A stretch of 64,000 nucleotides of DNA from Ignavibacteria bacterium (GCA_019694675.1 JAIBBK010000060.1:1-64000), one strand, 5' to 3'; shown: positions 25,598 through 35,729, counted from the stretch's first letter. Program-made: numbers and translations. Notes: generated by a model from the sequence alone, not told the origin.

Positions 25598-27193
25598 TCA
25601 GGGATCGAATCTGTATTTGAGATTTCCGTAAATGAGAGTCTTCACAATGTCGGTGCTTCTCACTCTTACCGTAGTCCGCGGCGGTGTGATCTGCTCGGGA
25701 TCAGTGTATAGTTTGTATTCATACACGATCTTGCCGATCCTCTTGAGCTTCTGGATCTTGGCGCTGTCCAGTTCGACCGAAAATGTGTTCTCGCGCGGGG
25801 ATGTTGTGTAGCCGTTTTGTCCAACCGGCGCGGCACCGATAGTGGATGTTGAGTCGGCATTGTTGGAAACAAGGAAGGTGATGGGAAGAAGTTCGTTGAA
25901 GGCGGAATCAAGCATCCGTGCTTTAACAATTCCCTTCAGGGGAAGGCCGTTCACTCCCCTGAGAACGAGCTTCGCTGATCCGGAATTATCCATTTCCGAC
26001 CTCAGATCTTCATCGTCAAATCCGACGTCGGCCGTGTCTGTGAATGAGATAGGCTTCGTAATGCTGACATCGAGCGGCACCTGAATGTCGAATCTGATGA
26101 TCAGGCTGTCTGTGTAGCTGAGGTGACCTTCTTCATAAGAAAGATTCAGGTAGTCGGTCCGTTCGAGTATTATCTTCTGCGGAACATTGTTTATGAACTC
26201 AAGAATGTTGCTGTTGTCCTGATTGATAGGAAATGAGAGCGAGTCAGTTTCCTTTGGCAGAGTCAGCGAAAACATTGAGTCCAGCGGATCTCCGGGCCTT
26301 CCCGTCTTCAGGTACCTGAGTCTTACCCTGGTTCCGTTCTTGTTCTCTCCTACAAGCGAAATGTCTGAGAAGTCAACCTGAAAACTGGATGAGTGCCTCC
26401 TGAGAGTGAGAAAATTTGTGTTAGGAACAATGTACGCAAAGTTCACGGAACCTTCAGGAACGTCCGAGCCGAACGGATCAAGAACTTCGTCAAAGTTCTT
26501 TCCCGTGCCAAGCGGCCTCATTCTTCCTTCAAGCGATCTGATGGAGTAAGGTGAAAGTTCGTATGTAAAGTCCACAAGAACAGGCTGCGCCGAATTGAAA
26601 TTTGCACGAAGCCTGAATTTGTTGCCGGGAGATTCGTTCCTCATCATGATCTCGCTGAGCGGGATCTCGACAGTCTGACTGCTTCCCGCCGCCACCTGCC
26701 TGCTGAATCTAACTGTATCGCCGTTGTCAATCCTGAACATGTTTGCTATCACTGCATCCACGCTGTAGTCCTGCGACGAGCCGTTGCTGAAAACGAACTT
26801 AAGCACTCCGGTCAGAAAATCCGCCCTTCTGACAAAGGTCGAATCATCAAACACGAGGGACGTGTCAATGGAGAAAACGCTTGGCGCCTTTACATATGTC
26901 TTCTGAATGCCGTCAAACTCGATATCATCACCGAACTCCCTCTTATACCTTGAAGTACCGTAAATGAAAATGTTATTCCCGTTGAGAGAGTCAATTCCGA
27001 TATTTTCGCTTCTTTCAATGATGTCGAAAATATTATAGCTCTTCTCCGAAACGGGAAGGTTCAGCCCAACGTCCCATGAAGGAAGATTGGGTTCATTGAT
27101 CTGACACCCGGTGTGCAGGATCATTATGGAGATCAGGAGTATTCCGGCCAGAAAGAATGCGGATGGCTTTCCTGAGTGCGGATTTTGAATCAA
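25598..27193 (-). CDS. Large lipoprotein-like protein of unknown function
   Basis: A 531-residue protein with an N-terminal hydrophobic segment ending in LHTGCQ, an approximate lipobox, so the mature protein probably starts at the lipidated cysteine. The rest is beta-rich with long hydrophilic loops (for example a region with YELSPYSIRSLEGRMRPLG and a C-terminal KIVYEYKLYTDPEQITPP). I do not recognise a family. It is first in an operon with an outer-membrane barrel and an exported small protein, suggesting an envelope assembly. The promoter should lie in 27194-27495, where I see no clear site in this direction. Confidence 0.65.
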   Translation of the reverse strand: MIQNPHSGKPSAFFLAGILLISIMILHTGCQINEPNLPSWDVGLNLPVSEKSYNIFDIIERSENIGIDSLNGNNIFIYGTSRYKREFGDDIEFDGIQKTYVKAPSVFSIDTSLVFDDSTFVRRADFLTGVLKFVFSNGSSQDYSVDAVIANMFRIDNGDTVRFSRQVAAGSSQTVEIPLSEIMMRNESPGNKFRLRANFNSAQPVLVDFTYELSPYSIRSLEGRMRPLGTGKNFDEVLDPFGSDVPEGSVNFAYIVPNTNFLTLRRHSSSFQVDFSDISLVGENKNGTRVRLRYLKTGRPGDPLDSMFSLTLPKETDSLSFPINQDNSNILEFINNVPQKIILERTDYLNLSYEEGHLSYTDSLIIRFDIQVPLDVSITKPISFTDTADVGFDDEDLRSEMDNSGSAKLVLRGVNGLPLKGIVKARMLDSAFNELLPITFLVSNNADSTSTIGAAPVGQNGYTTSPRENTFSVELDSAKIQKLKRIGKIVYEYKLYTDPEQITPPRTTVRVRSTDIVKTLIYGNLKYRFDP

Positions 27194-27495
27194 GTTGCTG
27201 TTTTAGCGTGTATGTTTTGAAAATTCGTATACAAAATAGCAATTTCGGACAAAATAAGGTATAGGTGTTTTCATTTTCGAAGGCGGACGGGATTCTTGAA
27301 GGTTGATTTCATCACAAACCAGCTCTTCGGGAAGGTCTATCGTATACGATTTTTGTAAGTGCGTTCAAAATTTGTAAAGATTATCTTTGCAATTCATTGG
27401 ATCTTACCTGTTTCAACCCTTTGCCATAAGAAAGTGGAAGATGAACAGGGAGATTCTGACCATACTTATCACCCATTCGTATTTCATAATTTTTG
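27194..27495. promoter_or_regulatory. Divergent intergenic region with a TATCTTTG box
   Basis: About 300 bp between the divergent lipoprotein and desaturase genes. TATCTTTG at 27382-27389 matches the TAnnTTTG -7 box and reads towards the desaturase, but no TTG box sits at 17 bases. Nothing else is recognised. Confidence 0.3.
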
Positions 27496-28596
27496 ATGGA
27501 CCAAAAGAGATATAAGTTCGAGCAAAACAAGGACAGGGACTTTTACTCCACAATGAGAAGCAGGGTTGACAGCTATTTTGAGGTCAACAACATACACAGA
27601 TCCGGAAACAAGGTGATGTACATTAAATCCGCCGTGATGCTGAGTATTTATATCATACCGTACCTTGTGATAATCAGCGGCGCAGTCATTTCACCGCTGC
27701 CTTTCTTCTTGCTTTGGATCCTGATGGGGATCGGAATGTCAGGCATCGGCCTCAGCATAATGCATGATGCAAACCACGGAGCATATTCAAGGAGAAGGGC
27801 CGTGAACCGTCTCATGGGACTTACTCTTAACTTTGTAGGATGCAATGCTCAGACATGGAAACTTCAGCATAACGTACTTCATCATTCATATACAAACGTG
27901 CACGGAGCCGATGAGGATATTGACACCTCAGGACTGATGAGGTTCTCCCCCCACCAGAAGAGAAGATGGTTTCACAGGTTTCAGCATTACTATGCATGGT
28001 TCCTTTACGGATTCATGACACTGAACAGGATAACAGCAAAGGATTTCACACAGCTGACTCGATTCAGAAGGATGGGCCTGGTAAAGAGCTCATACTGGAA
28101 AGACCTGGCGGGCATAACTTTGTGGAAGTTGATTTACTTCGCATATATTCTGGTATTGCCAATTGTCTTACTCCCTGTATCTCCATGGTTGATAATTGTG
28201 TCTTTCATAGCAATGCATGTTATAAACGGACTGATACTGAGTCTCGTGTTCCAGTCTGCACATGTGATGCCGACTTCTGAATTTCATGCGGCTGATGATG
28301 AAGGCAAATTGCACAATAACTGGGCAGTTCATCAGATGCTGACCACATCAAACTTCTCACCCGGCAACAAGCCTCTCAGCTGGTTCATCGGAGGATTGAA
28401 TTACCAGATCGAACATCATTTGTTCGCTCACATCTGCCACGTACATTACAGAAAATTATCCGAAATAGTGTCGGATACCGCCAAGGAATTTGGAGTTCCG
28501 TATAACACAAGAAAGAGTTTCCTTGGTGCAATTGCAGACCATGCGAGGTTTCTTAAGTATCTAGGAAGAGTTGAGACTGTTCCCGAGCTCAACTGA
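27496..28596 (+). CDS. Membrane fatty-acid desaturase, front-end (delta-6-like) type
   Basis: A 366-residue membrane enzyme with the three histidine boxes of acyl-lipid/acyl-CoA desaturases: HDANH, HNVLHH and QIEHH. The glutamine at the start of the third box is typical of front-end desaturases such as the delta-6 and linoleoyl-CoA types. It has four or more hydrophobic helices between the boxes and no fused cytochrome b5 domain, so an external electron donor is needed. ATG 27496 is chosen; the codon before it is a TTG in frame. It would introduce double bases in membrane lipids, perhaps in response to cold. The stop overlaps the convergent acetyltransferase gene by 8 bp. Confidence 0.9.
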   Translation: MDQKRYKFEQNKDRDFYSTMRSRVDSYFEVNNIHRSGNKVMYIKSAVMLSIYIIPYLVIISGAVISPLPFFLLWILMGIGMSGIGLSIMHDANHGAYSRRRAVNRLMGLTLNFVGCNAQTWKLQHNVLHHSYTNVHGADEDIDTSGLMRFSPHQKRRWFHRFQHYYAWFLYGFMTLNRITAKDFTQLTRFRRMGLVKSSYWKDLAGITLWKLIYFAYILVLPIVLLPVSPWLIIVSFIAMHVINGLILSLVFQSAHVMPTSEFHAADDEGKLHNNWAVHQMLTTSNFSPGNKPLSWFIGGLNYQIEHHLFAHICHVHYRKLSEIVSDTAKEFGVPYNTRKSFLGAIADHARFLKYLGRVETVPELN

Positions 28597-29374
28597 CCTT
28601 CATCACATATTCATCATATTCTCCCGAGACCGAAAACCCGCACCCGTTATAGCATCTGATCGCTTGCTGATTCACTGACTCAACATTCAGTCCAACCGTA
28701 TCAACAGTGTGCAGAAGATCACGGCAAAGGCAAATGACGAGATTCCTTCCGATTCCAATCCCTCTCATTCTTCTATCAACGGCTATGTTTCCAAGCGCTG
28801 CGACTTTCGTTTCCGAAGAGTAAACATGAATTCCCGCAACACCGGCCAATACATCCCCTTCGAAACTCCCAAAGTACTTGCCGGTGTCCAGCATACGTTC
28901 GTCAAAGTAGTTGCCGGGATAGTTCTCTTCATAAAATTCCAGCAACTTCTCTGTGTCAAGCGTTCCCAATCTTCTTGTATTCTCTCTTACAGGCTCTTCA
29001 GGAAGCATCTCTGCATTGAGAGTCATCTTCAGATGTCTTCCGAGATACCTGACAGCTTTGACCCGATTCAGTTCACCGGCGAGTCCGCAAGACAAGTGAG
29101 CATAGAACTCACTTTCCATCCCTTCCGCCGAATTATCGATGACTTGAGCAAGCAAGGAACTGTCTGTGCCGGCAAACGCAAGAAGAGTTCTTCCCCTGTC
29201 ACCCGCATAAAGCAACGCCAATTCCATTATTGAGCCGTCTTCCACAGCGGCAAACCATTTTGTCCTTGGAAAGAAGAACGGGTCCAGGTCACCCAGCTGA
29301 TAAAGGTTCATCGGTCTGTTTCGCATCAGGAATCTGCTTATGGCAGATTTTTCATAAACTTCAGTTATAACCAT
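28589..29374 (-). CDS. GNAT-family N-acetyltransferase
   Basis: A 261-residue protein with a variable N-terminal half (residues 1-130, MNLYQLGDLDPFFFPRTKW) and a C-terminal GNAT domain. The latter has strand 4 ALGNIAVDRRMRG, the pyrophosphate loop RGIGIGRNLV, then VGLNVESVNQQAIRCYNGCGF and a final Y.EYVMK. The layout resembles two-domain GNAT proteins of the FR47/YjiK-like kind; the substrate is unknown. Convergent with the desaturase gene (8-bp overlap) and divergent from the aminopeptidase gene. Confidence 0.85.
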   Translation of the reverse strand: MVITEVYEKSAISRFLMRNRPMNLYQLGDLDPFFFPRTKWFAAVEDGSIMELALLYAGDRGRTLLAFAGTDSSLLAQVIDNSAEGMESEFYAHLSCGLAGELNRVKAVRYLGRHLKMTLNAEMLPEEPVRENTRRLGTLDTEKLLEFYEENYPGNYFDERMLDTGKYFGSFEGDVLAGVAGIHVYSSETKVAALGNIAVDRRMRGIGIGRNLVICLCRDLLHTVDTVGLNVESVNQQAIRCYNGCGFSVSGEYDEYVMKVS

Positions 29375-29482
29375 GACAGCGATTGAGTTTGAGGAATTTG
29401 TGACTCTGAAAGCCGGGAAAATTACTTATCAAAACAATATCAATTTAGTTAACTTGTATACAAATATAAACTTAATCAACAG

Positions 29483-30718
29483 ATGAACAGCGAACAGATA
29501 AAGAAGTATTACGATCTAATTCTTTCGGTAGGCATAAATCTTTATAAGGGCCAGATACTCGCAATCAGCTCGGGTGTAATGAATCAGGAATTTGTTTACG
29601 GATTGGCTGACGAAGCGTACAAGAGAGGTGCAAAATTTGTTGACGTGTCTTTCAATTCAAACCGCCTCACAAGATCCCGCATACAGAACACAGTGGATGA
29701 GGATTATCTTACATACATTCCCAACTATCCTGTAGGAAAGAGCTTTGAGATGATCTCCAATGACACAGCATATGTGAGGATAGACAACCTTGAGGAGATT
29801 GATGTAATGGAGGGCATTGACGCGAACAGATACGAGACCATGATTAGGGAAGAACAGAGGCACTCGAAGATAATGTCGAAGGCGGTTTCAAGCGCAAGAA
29901 TTCCATGGTGCATTGTTGGCGTACCCGGACCGGCATGGGCGGCAAGAACGCTCGGCAAGGATGTGTCCGGGAAAACGACAGAGGAATTTTCCGGAAAGCT
30001 GGCAAAGGTCCTCCGGCTTGACAAAGCCGATCCTACGGCTGAATGGACTGAGTTTGGCAACAAGCTTGTGGAAAGAGGGGCGCGCCTGACATCAATGCAT
30101 CTTCAGCGCCTTGTTTTTAAGGGCCCGGGCACAGATCTTGAGATAGCTCTCAATGACAATTCACTTTGGAAGGGTGGTTTCACAAAAGCACAGAACGGAA
30201 GGATGTTCATACCAAATCTGCCGACGGAAGAAGTTTTCACAGCACCTGATTACCGCAAAACAAGCGGAAGAGTGGCGGTCACAAAACCGGTGAAAGTACT
30301 GGAGCATCAGATCAACGGGATCTGGTTTGAATTCCGCGAAGGGAAAGTGGTTGATTTCGGTTCAGACAATCACACTTTGATTCTCGAGAAGTTCCTTAAC
30401 ACTGATGAAGGATCAAGACGGCTGGGTGAAGTTGCATTGGTTGATACTGATTCCGAAGTTCACAAGAGCGGGCTCATATTCAACAGCATACTTTTTGACG
30501 AGAACGCCGCATGCCACATAGCTCTCGGCAGGGGTATCACCATGTGTTTTACAAATTCCGAGGAACTGCTGACACCGGAAGACATGCTTGCAAACGGCTG
30601 CAACGATTCTCACGTACATACTGATTTCATGATCGGTTCTCCTGACGTGAGCGTTACCGGGTATTACAAGGATGGCAAGGAGGTTCCGGTGATAGTAAAG
30701 GGGAAATTTGTACTGTAG
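29483..30718 (+). CDS. Aminopeptidase, M29 family (thermophilic metalloprotease type)
   Basis: A 411-residue cytoplasmic enzyme with the M29 layout: an N-terminal domain (residues 1-180, KYYDLILSVGINLYKGQ...) and a C-terminal metal domain. Candidate ligands and catalytic residues are visible in NLPTEEVFTAPD, EVALVDTDSEVH, FDENAACHIALG and NDSHVHTDFMIG. M29 enzymes (AmpS, AmpT, PepS) release N-terminal residues using a two-metal centre. The length is normal. Transcribed alone, with its stop followed directly by a palindromic terminator. Confidence 0.93.
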   Translation: MNSEQIKKYYDLILSVGINLYKGQILAISSGVMNQEFVYGLADEAYKRGAKFVDVSFNSNRLTRSRIQNTVDEDYLTYIPNYPVGKSFEMISNDTAYVRIDNLEEIDVMEGIDANRYETMIREEQRHSKIMSKAVSSARIPWCIVGVPGPAWAARTLGKDVSGKTTEEFSGKLAKVLRLDKADPTAEWTEFGNKLVERGARLTSMHLQRLVFKGPGTDLEIALNDNSLWKGGFTKAQNGRMFIPNLPTEEVFTAPDYRKTSGRVAVTKPVKVLEHQINGIWFEFREGKVVDFGSDNHTLILEKFLNTDEGSRRLGEVALVDTDSEVHKSGLIFNSILFDENAACHIALGRGITMCFTNSEELLTPEDMLANGCNDSHVHTDFMIGSPDVSVTGYYKDGKEVPVIVKGKFVL

Positions 30719-30721
30719 TGC

Positions 30722-30745
30722 AAGCCGGATTATATAATCCGGCTT
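30722..30745. terminator. Perfect 24-bp palindrome between convergent genes
   Basis: Arms AAGCCGGATTAT / ATAATCCGGCTT, centred between the aminopeptidase and lipoprotein stops. It shares its 22-bp core with the palindrome at 1913-1936. It is likely to terminate transcription from both sides, although the T-run is short. Confidence 0.65.
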
Positions 30746-30751
30746 TCTCTG

Positions 30752-31504
30752 CTACTTTCCCTTGACGGCACACCCGCTGAACTTTCCAACGCCGGTTATT
30801 TCAGCTTCAATCGAATACTCAAATTCCTCTCCGGAAACCTTGTCCCTGCATTTTTCTTTCCTGATCCTGACGTCTATGGAATTCTTCCTTATTGTATTGA
30901 AGGAACTGTAAACGATCACTCCCTTTTCGTCTTTCGGTTCATTTGAAAAAAAGAAGTATGACTTCCCGTCTGCCGAATTTGTAAGCTCAATGATCCCTTC
31001 CTTCCTCGAGATCTGTATCTGCCACGCGGGCTCGTTTCCAAATCCCCAGAAGTCATAAGGCACGCAAGTGTTCTTCGGGTTCTTCTTTTCAACTGATACT
31101 ACTTCTTTTACTTTCAGAGTGACAGGATATTTGTCAATGAACTTCTGCTCTTCGGTGGAAACCAATTCTCCTTTTATCCTTGCTACGACTGTTCCGTAAA
31201 CGGTTTTGGACGGTATTATCTTTTCAAACAGCGACTTCAGCTTACCTGTGGAATCACTGATGAGATAAACCGAATCCGGATATGTGCAGTCGCGAATGGT
31301 GCTTCCTGTTTCGTCATAATTGTAGATGCCTGTAAATTCACTCCTTGAAGCCGCGATCTTCGCCTTAACTTCCGCAGAATCCCTCGCGGCCTTCAGGCTG
31401 TCCCTGAGCTGTTTGTTTGATTCCACATTTTCAGAACATCCGGCCAGTTTCAGAATTATAAGAATTGCCGACAATCCTAAAATGATCCTACCAGTCGCCC
31501 GCAT
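30752..31504 (-). CDS. Lipoprotein with COG3650-like C-terminal domain
   Basis: A 250-residue protein with a perfect lipobox (LKLAGC, cysteine near residue 23). A charged helix follows (QLRDSLKAARDSAEVKAKIAASRSEF). The C-terminal 90 residues carry GNEPAWQIQIS, a strand pair and KCRDKVSGEEFEYSIEAEI ending in SGCAV. This matches the G.EP.W.v.i...C.D.mS...y....v......GCA pattern of the uncharacterised COG3650 domain. Function unknown; probably membrane-anchored in the periplasm. Its start overlaps the upstream DinB-like gene by 17 bp. Confidence 0.75.
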   Translation of the reverse strand: MRATGRIILGLSAILIILKLAGCSENVESNKQLRDSLKAARDSAEVKAKIAASRSEFTGIYNYDETGSTIRDCTYPDSVYLISDSTGKLKSLFEKIIPSKTVYGTVVARIKGELVSTEEQKFIDKYPVTLKVKEVVSVEKKNPKNTCVPYDFWGFGNEPAWQIQISRKEGIIELTNSADGKSYFFFSNEPKDEKGVIVYSSFNTIRKNSIDVRIRKEKCRDKVSGEEFEYSIEAEITGVGKFSGCAVKGK

Positions 31505-31997
31505 ATTTCAATTCTTGATTTCCGAATTCCCTGAGGTATGAAAATTTAAGTGAAGTGATCTGCCTGATATGCAGATAATCGTGAGCCAGCCAGTTATACA
31601 GAAAGAATCCCGCACTCACATTTCCGAATACAGCATGATTAAAACTCCTGCTAAGGTCATCATCCGTGATTGTCTCAAGCCATTCGAGAGAGATGCCTCT
31701 CTCATTCAGGAAATCCTCGGCTATGCTTTTGTAGTCTCGTTCGGAGTACCTGTGTATCTTAACCCAACCTTCCGGGTCTATCGGCGGCATTTTGTCTCCC
31801 GTCCCTTCTATGATATGCCTCATGCGAGCCCTGAAGTCAAGGCGCTCTTCATCAAACAGGTGGCATACGATCTCAAGAAGGTTCCACTTGTTTTCGGCCG
31901 GCCTGTAGAGCGTCATTTCTTCTGACGGCGGCAGAAGAAGGTCAGCGAAAACTTCTCTGTTCCTGCGCAGTTCAGATATTACTTTTACCCTGTTCAT
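31488..31997 (-). CDS. DinB-superfamily protein
   Basis: A 169-residue four-helix protein with the DinB/YfiT pattern: RPAENKWNLLEIVCHLFDEER near the start and WLAHDYLHIRQI near the end, giving three histidines suited to bind a metal. Members include thiol transferases (bacillithiol, mycothiol) and many of unknown function. It lies 18 bp downstream of the TauE-like exporter gene and overlaps the lipoprotein gene at its 3' end, so the three are probably one operon. Confidence 0.88.
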   Translation of the reverse strand: MNRVKVISELRRNREVFADLLLPPSEEMTLYRPAENKWNLLEIVCHLFDEERLDFRARMRHIIEGTGDKMPPIDPEGWVKIHRYSERDYKSIAEDFLNERGISLEWLETITDDDLSRSFNHAVFGNVSAGFFLYNWLAHDYLHIRQITSLKFSYLREFGNQELKYAGDW

Positions 31998-32015
31998 CTT
32001 TGTGTTTTGCTTCGC

Positions 32016-32885
32016 TCATGCAATTGCCTTATAAATTGTTATTGACGAGACTATGGCAATGGTGATCCCGACAAGCCTCATCAGAAGTCTCGGATTGATC
32101 TTTCCAGCAAGCAGTGCGCCGAGCGGAGATGCAAGAACTCCACCGACGATCAGTCCGAGTATGATCTGCCAGCTCTGCACACCCAGGAAAAAAATGAAGA
32201 TACCCGTGCTTACAAACGTAATGAAAAACTCGGCCGTGTTAACAGTGCCGATCGTTTGCTTAGGAACATTTCCCTTGTGAATGAGATTGGTGGTTACTAT
32301 CGGACCCCAGCCGCCGCCGCCTACCGCATCAAAGAATCCGCCCGCAAGTCCGAGAAGAGAGAGCTTCGATTTTCTCGGTTCGCTGAATTCGAGCTCGGGC
32401 TTCAGGCTCTTTCTGATTATCTGAATACCCATCAGAAGAAGGTATGCGGAGATGAACGGCTTTACCAATCCGCCGTCAAGCACCTCAGAGATCAGAAATG
32501 CGCCCAATGCGGATCCTGCAATTCCGGGAATGGCCAGTCTCAGAAGGAGTTTGCGGTTCACATTTCTCAGAAGAAGATGCGAAAGCCCTGATACGCCCGT
32601 TGTAAACACTTCCGCTGTATGAATGCTTGCAGATGCGAGCGCAGGAGGAATTCCGAAACCGAGAAGAAGGCTGTTACAGCTTACGCCGTATGCCATGCCG
32701 AGTGCCCCGTCAATCAGTTGCGCCAGGAATCCGGCAATTACGAATATGAGGAAAGTGCTGTCGAATGAAAAAGTTGCGGTGCCCGGATTCAGAAAGACGA
32801 GCTGAATTATGAAATATGAGATCAGAACCGACTTCAGCACAATGATCATGTATCCAATGTGCCTCAGCGAAATAGTGTTTAGCAC
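32016..32885 (-). CDS. TauE/SafE-family (sulfite exporter-like) membrane permease
   Basis: A 289-residue polytopic protein with two repeats of the TauE/SafE pattern: an N-terminal FLAQLIDGALGMAYGV with a following S.HTAEVFTTG.SG, and in the second half LLGLAGGFFDAVGGGGWGP...INTAEF-type residues (TVNTAEFFITF). The family moves sulfonates, sulfite or other small organic anions; the substrate is not determined here. The start may be GTG 32885 or ATG 32849; the hydrophobic N-terminus begins after the latter. Confidence 0.9.
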   Translation of the reverse strand: MLNTISLRHIGYMIIVLKSVLISYFIIQLVFLNPGTATFSFDSTFLIFVIAGFLAQLIDGALGMAYGVSCNSLLLGFGIPPALASASIHTAEVFTTGVSGLSHLLLRNVNRKLLLRLAIPGIAGSALGAFLISEVLDGGLVKPFISAYLLLMGIQIIRKSLKPELEFSEPRKSKLSLLGLAGGFFDAVGGGGWGPIVTTNLIHKGNVPKQTIGTVNTAEFFITFVSTGIFIFFLGVQSWQIILGLIVGGVLASPLGALLAGKINPRLLMRLVGITIAIVSSITIYKAIA

Positions 32886-33011
32886 GTGGAGTGTGATTTT
32901 GGATTATTTAGAAATTGCTTCACTCAGAACAAACCCCGCGAACTTTTATATTAGTGCAACATAAACAAATCAAAGCTAATTGAAAATTGAGATTGACTGA
33001 CAGATCAAACA

Positions 33012-35603
33012 TCACCTGCCTGAATCTTCAGCGGCCCTCTTTCTCTTGAAGCACTTCTCGATCTCAACAGCCGCAAAGACAACCGACGAAACCGCCAGAG
33101 TGATCGCGAGTTCGCTCAGTGAGAGCGGCTGTGTCTTGAAGAACACATTGAATGCAGGAACATATATCAAGAGCATCTGCAACCCGACTGTAAGCAATGC
33201 GGCCAGCAGCAAAGGAACGTTTGAGAACAATCCGGCTTTGAAGAGTGATACGTTACCGGATCGTATAGCAAGAAGGTGCGCGATCTGGCAGAAGCAAAGT
33301 ACTGTGAATACCATCGTTTGCCAGTGAGTATTCCCGTCTCCGAAGTTCGCCGCCTGTGTTCCTATGCACAGGAATCCTATCAGCAGTCCCACCCAGATAA
33401 TGTGATAAGACATTCCTTCCGAGAATATCCCCGCGTTCGGGCTTCTCGGCTTTCTGTTCATGATGTCTTTCTCCGCCGGTTCGGATGCGAGTGCAAGCCC
33501 GGGAAGGCCGTCAGTTACGAGATTAACCCATAAGATATGAATTGGAAGAAGAGGGATGGGCAAGCCGAAGAACGGCGCAAGGAACATGGTCCATATCTCT
33601 CCGCTGTTCCCTGTCATCACGTACTTTATGAACTTCAGAATATTGTCATACACCCGTCTTCCGCTTCCGACCGCATTGACAATTGTTGCAAAGTTATCGT
33701 CGAGCAGAATCATATCGGATGCTTCCTTCGCGACCTCAGTTCCGTTGATTCCCATGGCAACACCAATGTCGGCGTTCTTAAGAGCAGGCGCATCGTTCAC
33801 TCCGTCCCCGGTCATCGCCACAAACTGCTCCCTGTCCTGAAGCGCCGTGACGATCTTCAGTTTCTGTTCGGGACTCACTCTTGCGTAGACCCTGGTCTGA
33901 AGCACCAGCTCTTCGAACTCATCCTGATCAAGCTTATCAAGTTCAGTTCCGGTTATCAGCCGGTCTTCCTTCTTTTCAATTATTCCTATCTGCCTTGCAA
34001 CCGCAAGCGCAGTTGCAGGATGATCTCCTGTAATCATTACGGGGATCACGCCCGCCTGTTTGCATCTCTTAACTGCTTCTGTAACTTCATCCCGCGCCGG
34101 GTCTATCATTCCGGTGTATCCGATGAAATGCATACAGCACTCAACATCTTCAGCATCCTCCTCAGAAGGAAGTTCATCCAGCACCTTCACCGCAAAACCC
34201 AGGACTCTCAAACCTTTGGCAGACATCAGCTCAACATCCTTCTTCCAGAGATCAGCATGCATTATCTGATCTTCACATACTTCCTCAAGCAGAGCTTCAG
34301 CGGCACCTTTTGTGATGCTCATATATTTGTCGCCCGCTTTGTGAATAGTTGTCATTCTCTTACGGAGCGAATCAAACGGAATCTCACCCACACGCGGATA
34401 TCTTGATTCGCATACTGCCCGGCTAAATTTGTGTGCGGAAGCATGTGCGGCGAGCGCAACTTCGGTTGAGTCTCCAAGCAGGGCTCCGCTCTCCGAAACT
34501 GCTGCATCGTTGTTGAGGGCAATACAGCTCAGAAACAGTTCGTCCTTTGATATGACGCTTACAGAAATTTCATGCCTTACCTCAATCGCCTCGACAACCT
34601 CCATTCTGTTCTTTGTAAGCGTTCCGGTCTTATCTGAGCAGATGTAAGTTACCGAACCTAGTGTCTCAACTGCGGGAAGCTTCCTGATAAGCGCATTCTG
34701 CTTCACCATTCTCTTTGCGCCTATTGCAAGCGCAATCGTCACAACTGCGGGAAGGGCTTCCGGAATGGCGGCAACGGCAAGTGAGATCGCCGTCAGCAAA
34801 AGATTGAAGACCTCTTCGCCGCGAAGAAGTCCCAGCAGAAAGATCACACCGCAAATGAAGAAGATCGCGATCGATAGCCTCTTGCCAAAATCCGCGAGCC
34901 GCTTCTGCAAAGGAGTAACCGTGCCTTCCCCCCGTATCATTCTGGCTATCAGCCCGAGCTCGGTGTTCATGCCCGTTGCAACCGCAAATCCGGCACCTCT
35001 TCCGTAAGTTACATGCGTGCCTTTGTAAGCCATGTTCATCCTGTCACCGAGAACGTAATTTCCGCCGGGAAGAGTGGCAGTGATCTTGAGTATGTCGTTT
35101 GATTCTCCCGTCAGTGCGGACTCGTCAATCTTCAGATTCACGGATTCGTGAAGTCTAATATCCGCAGGAACCACATTGCCTGCTTCAAGAAGGATCATGT
35201 CACCGGGTACGATATCCGCCGCATCTATCTCAAATATCTTTCCCTCTCTCATCACCCTCGACCTTGTCGCCGACATTTTCTTGAGCGCTTCAATCGCCTT
35301 CTCCGCCCTGTATTCCTGAATGAATCCGACGATCGTGTTAAGGACAACTATGGCAAGTATGATGATGGTGTCTGTGATCTCACCGATGAATCCTGATATG
35401 ACTGATGCAATGATCAGAATGATCACCATGAAGTCGGTAAGCTGATGAAGAAGTATTGAGAGCGGGGTCTTTCTTTTGGCTTCCTGAACCTCGTTCTTTC
35501 CGTACTCTTCAAGCTTGCGGAGGGATTCGGACACGGAGATGCCCTTGTTTCCTGATTCGAGCACGCGGCCGGTTTCTTCGGAGGAGATTAGATGCCAGTT
35601 CAT
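33012..35603 (-). CDS. Calcium-transporting P-type ATPase (type II)
   Basis: An 863-residue pump with the full P-type layout: the cation-ATPase N-terminal segment (LRKLEEYGKNEVQE), an actuator domain with LTGES, the phosphorylation site CSDKTGTLTKN, a nucleotide-binding domain with KGAAE, the hinge MTGDGVNDAPALK, and ten predicted helices including AVAAIPEALPAVVTI in helix 4 and a C-terminal cation-ATPase domain. PEALP in helix 4 and NLVTDGLP in helix 6 point to the Ca2+ (SERCA/PMR1-like) subgroup. It exports Ca2+ from the cytoplasm at the cost of ATP. It probably forms a transcription unit of its own. Confidence 0.93.
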   Translation of the reverse strand: MNWHLISSEETGRVLESGNKGISVSESLRKLEEYGKNEVQEAKRKTPLSILLHQLTDFMVIILIIASVISGFIGEITDTIIILAIVVLNTIVGFIQEYRAEKAIEALKKMSATRSRVMREGKIFEIDAADIVPGDMILLEAGNVVPADIRLHESVNLKIDESALTGESNDILKITATLPGGNYVLGDRMNMAYKGTHVTYGRGAGFAVATGMNTELGLIARMIRGEGTVTPLQKRLADFGKRLSIAIFFICGVIFLLGLLRGEEVFNLLLTAISLAVAAIPEALPAVVTIALAIGAKRMVKQNALIRKLPAVETLGSVTYICSDKTGTLTKNRMEVVEAIEVRHEISVSVISKDELFLSCIALNNDAAVSESGALLGDSTEVALAAHASAHKFSRAVCESRYPRVGEIPFDSLRKRMTTIHKAGDKYMSITKGAAEALLEEVCEDQIMHADLWKKDVELMSAKGLRVLGFAVKVLDELPSEEDAEDVECCMHFIGYTGMIDPARDEVTEAVKRCKQAGVIPVMITGDHPATALAVARQIGIIEKKEDRLITGTELDKLDQDEFEELVLQTRVYARVSPEQKLKIVTALQDREQFVAMTGDGVNDAPALKNADIGVAMGINGTEVAKEASDMILLDDNFATIVNAVGSGRRVYDNILKFIKYVMTGNSGEIWTMFLAPFFGLPIPLLPIHILWVNLVTDGLPGLALASEPAEKDIMNRKPRSPNAGIFSEGMSYHIIWVGLLIGFLCIGTQAANFGDGNTHWQTMVFTVLCFCQIAHLLAIRSGNVSLFKAGLFSNVPLLLAALLTVGLQMLLIYVPAFNVFFKTQPLSLSELAITLAVSSVVFAAVEIEKCFKRKRAAEDSGR

Positions 35604-35729
35604 TGTTATTTGCTTCAGCGGTTACAGTTCATCCGGATCGTTGACAGCAAAAATAAAGATACTTCACAGCCGGCCCTGAAGCCGGGCATGTTTGATTGCG
35701 GACAGCTTACTGCGGAGGGCGCCCGGGCT

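Noticed and set aside
33537..34406. Plus-strand frame of 289 residues antisense to the Ca2+ ATPase
   Set aside because: It lies fully inside a strongly conserved gene on the other strand and has no recognisable domains.
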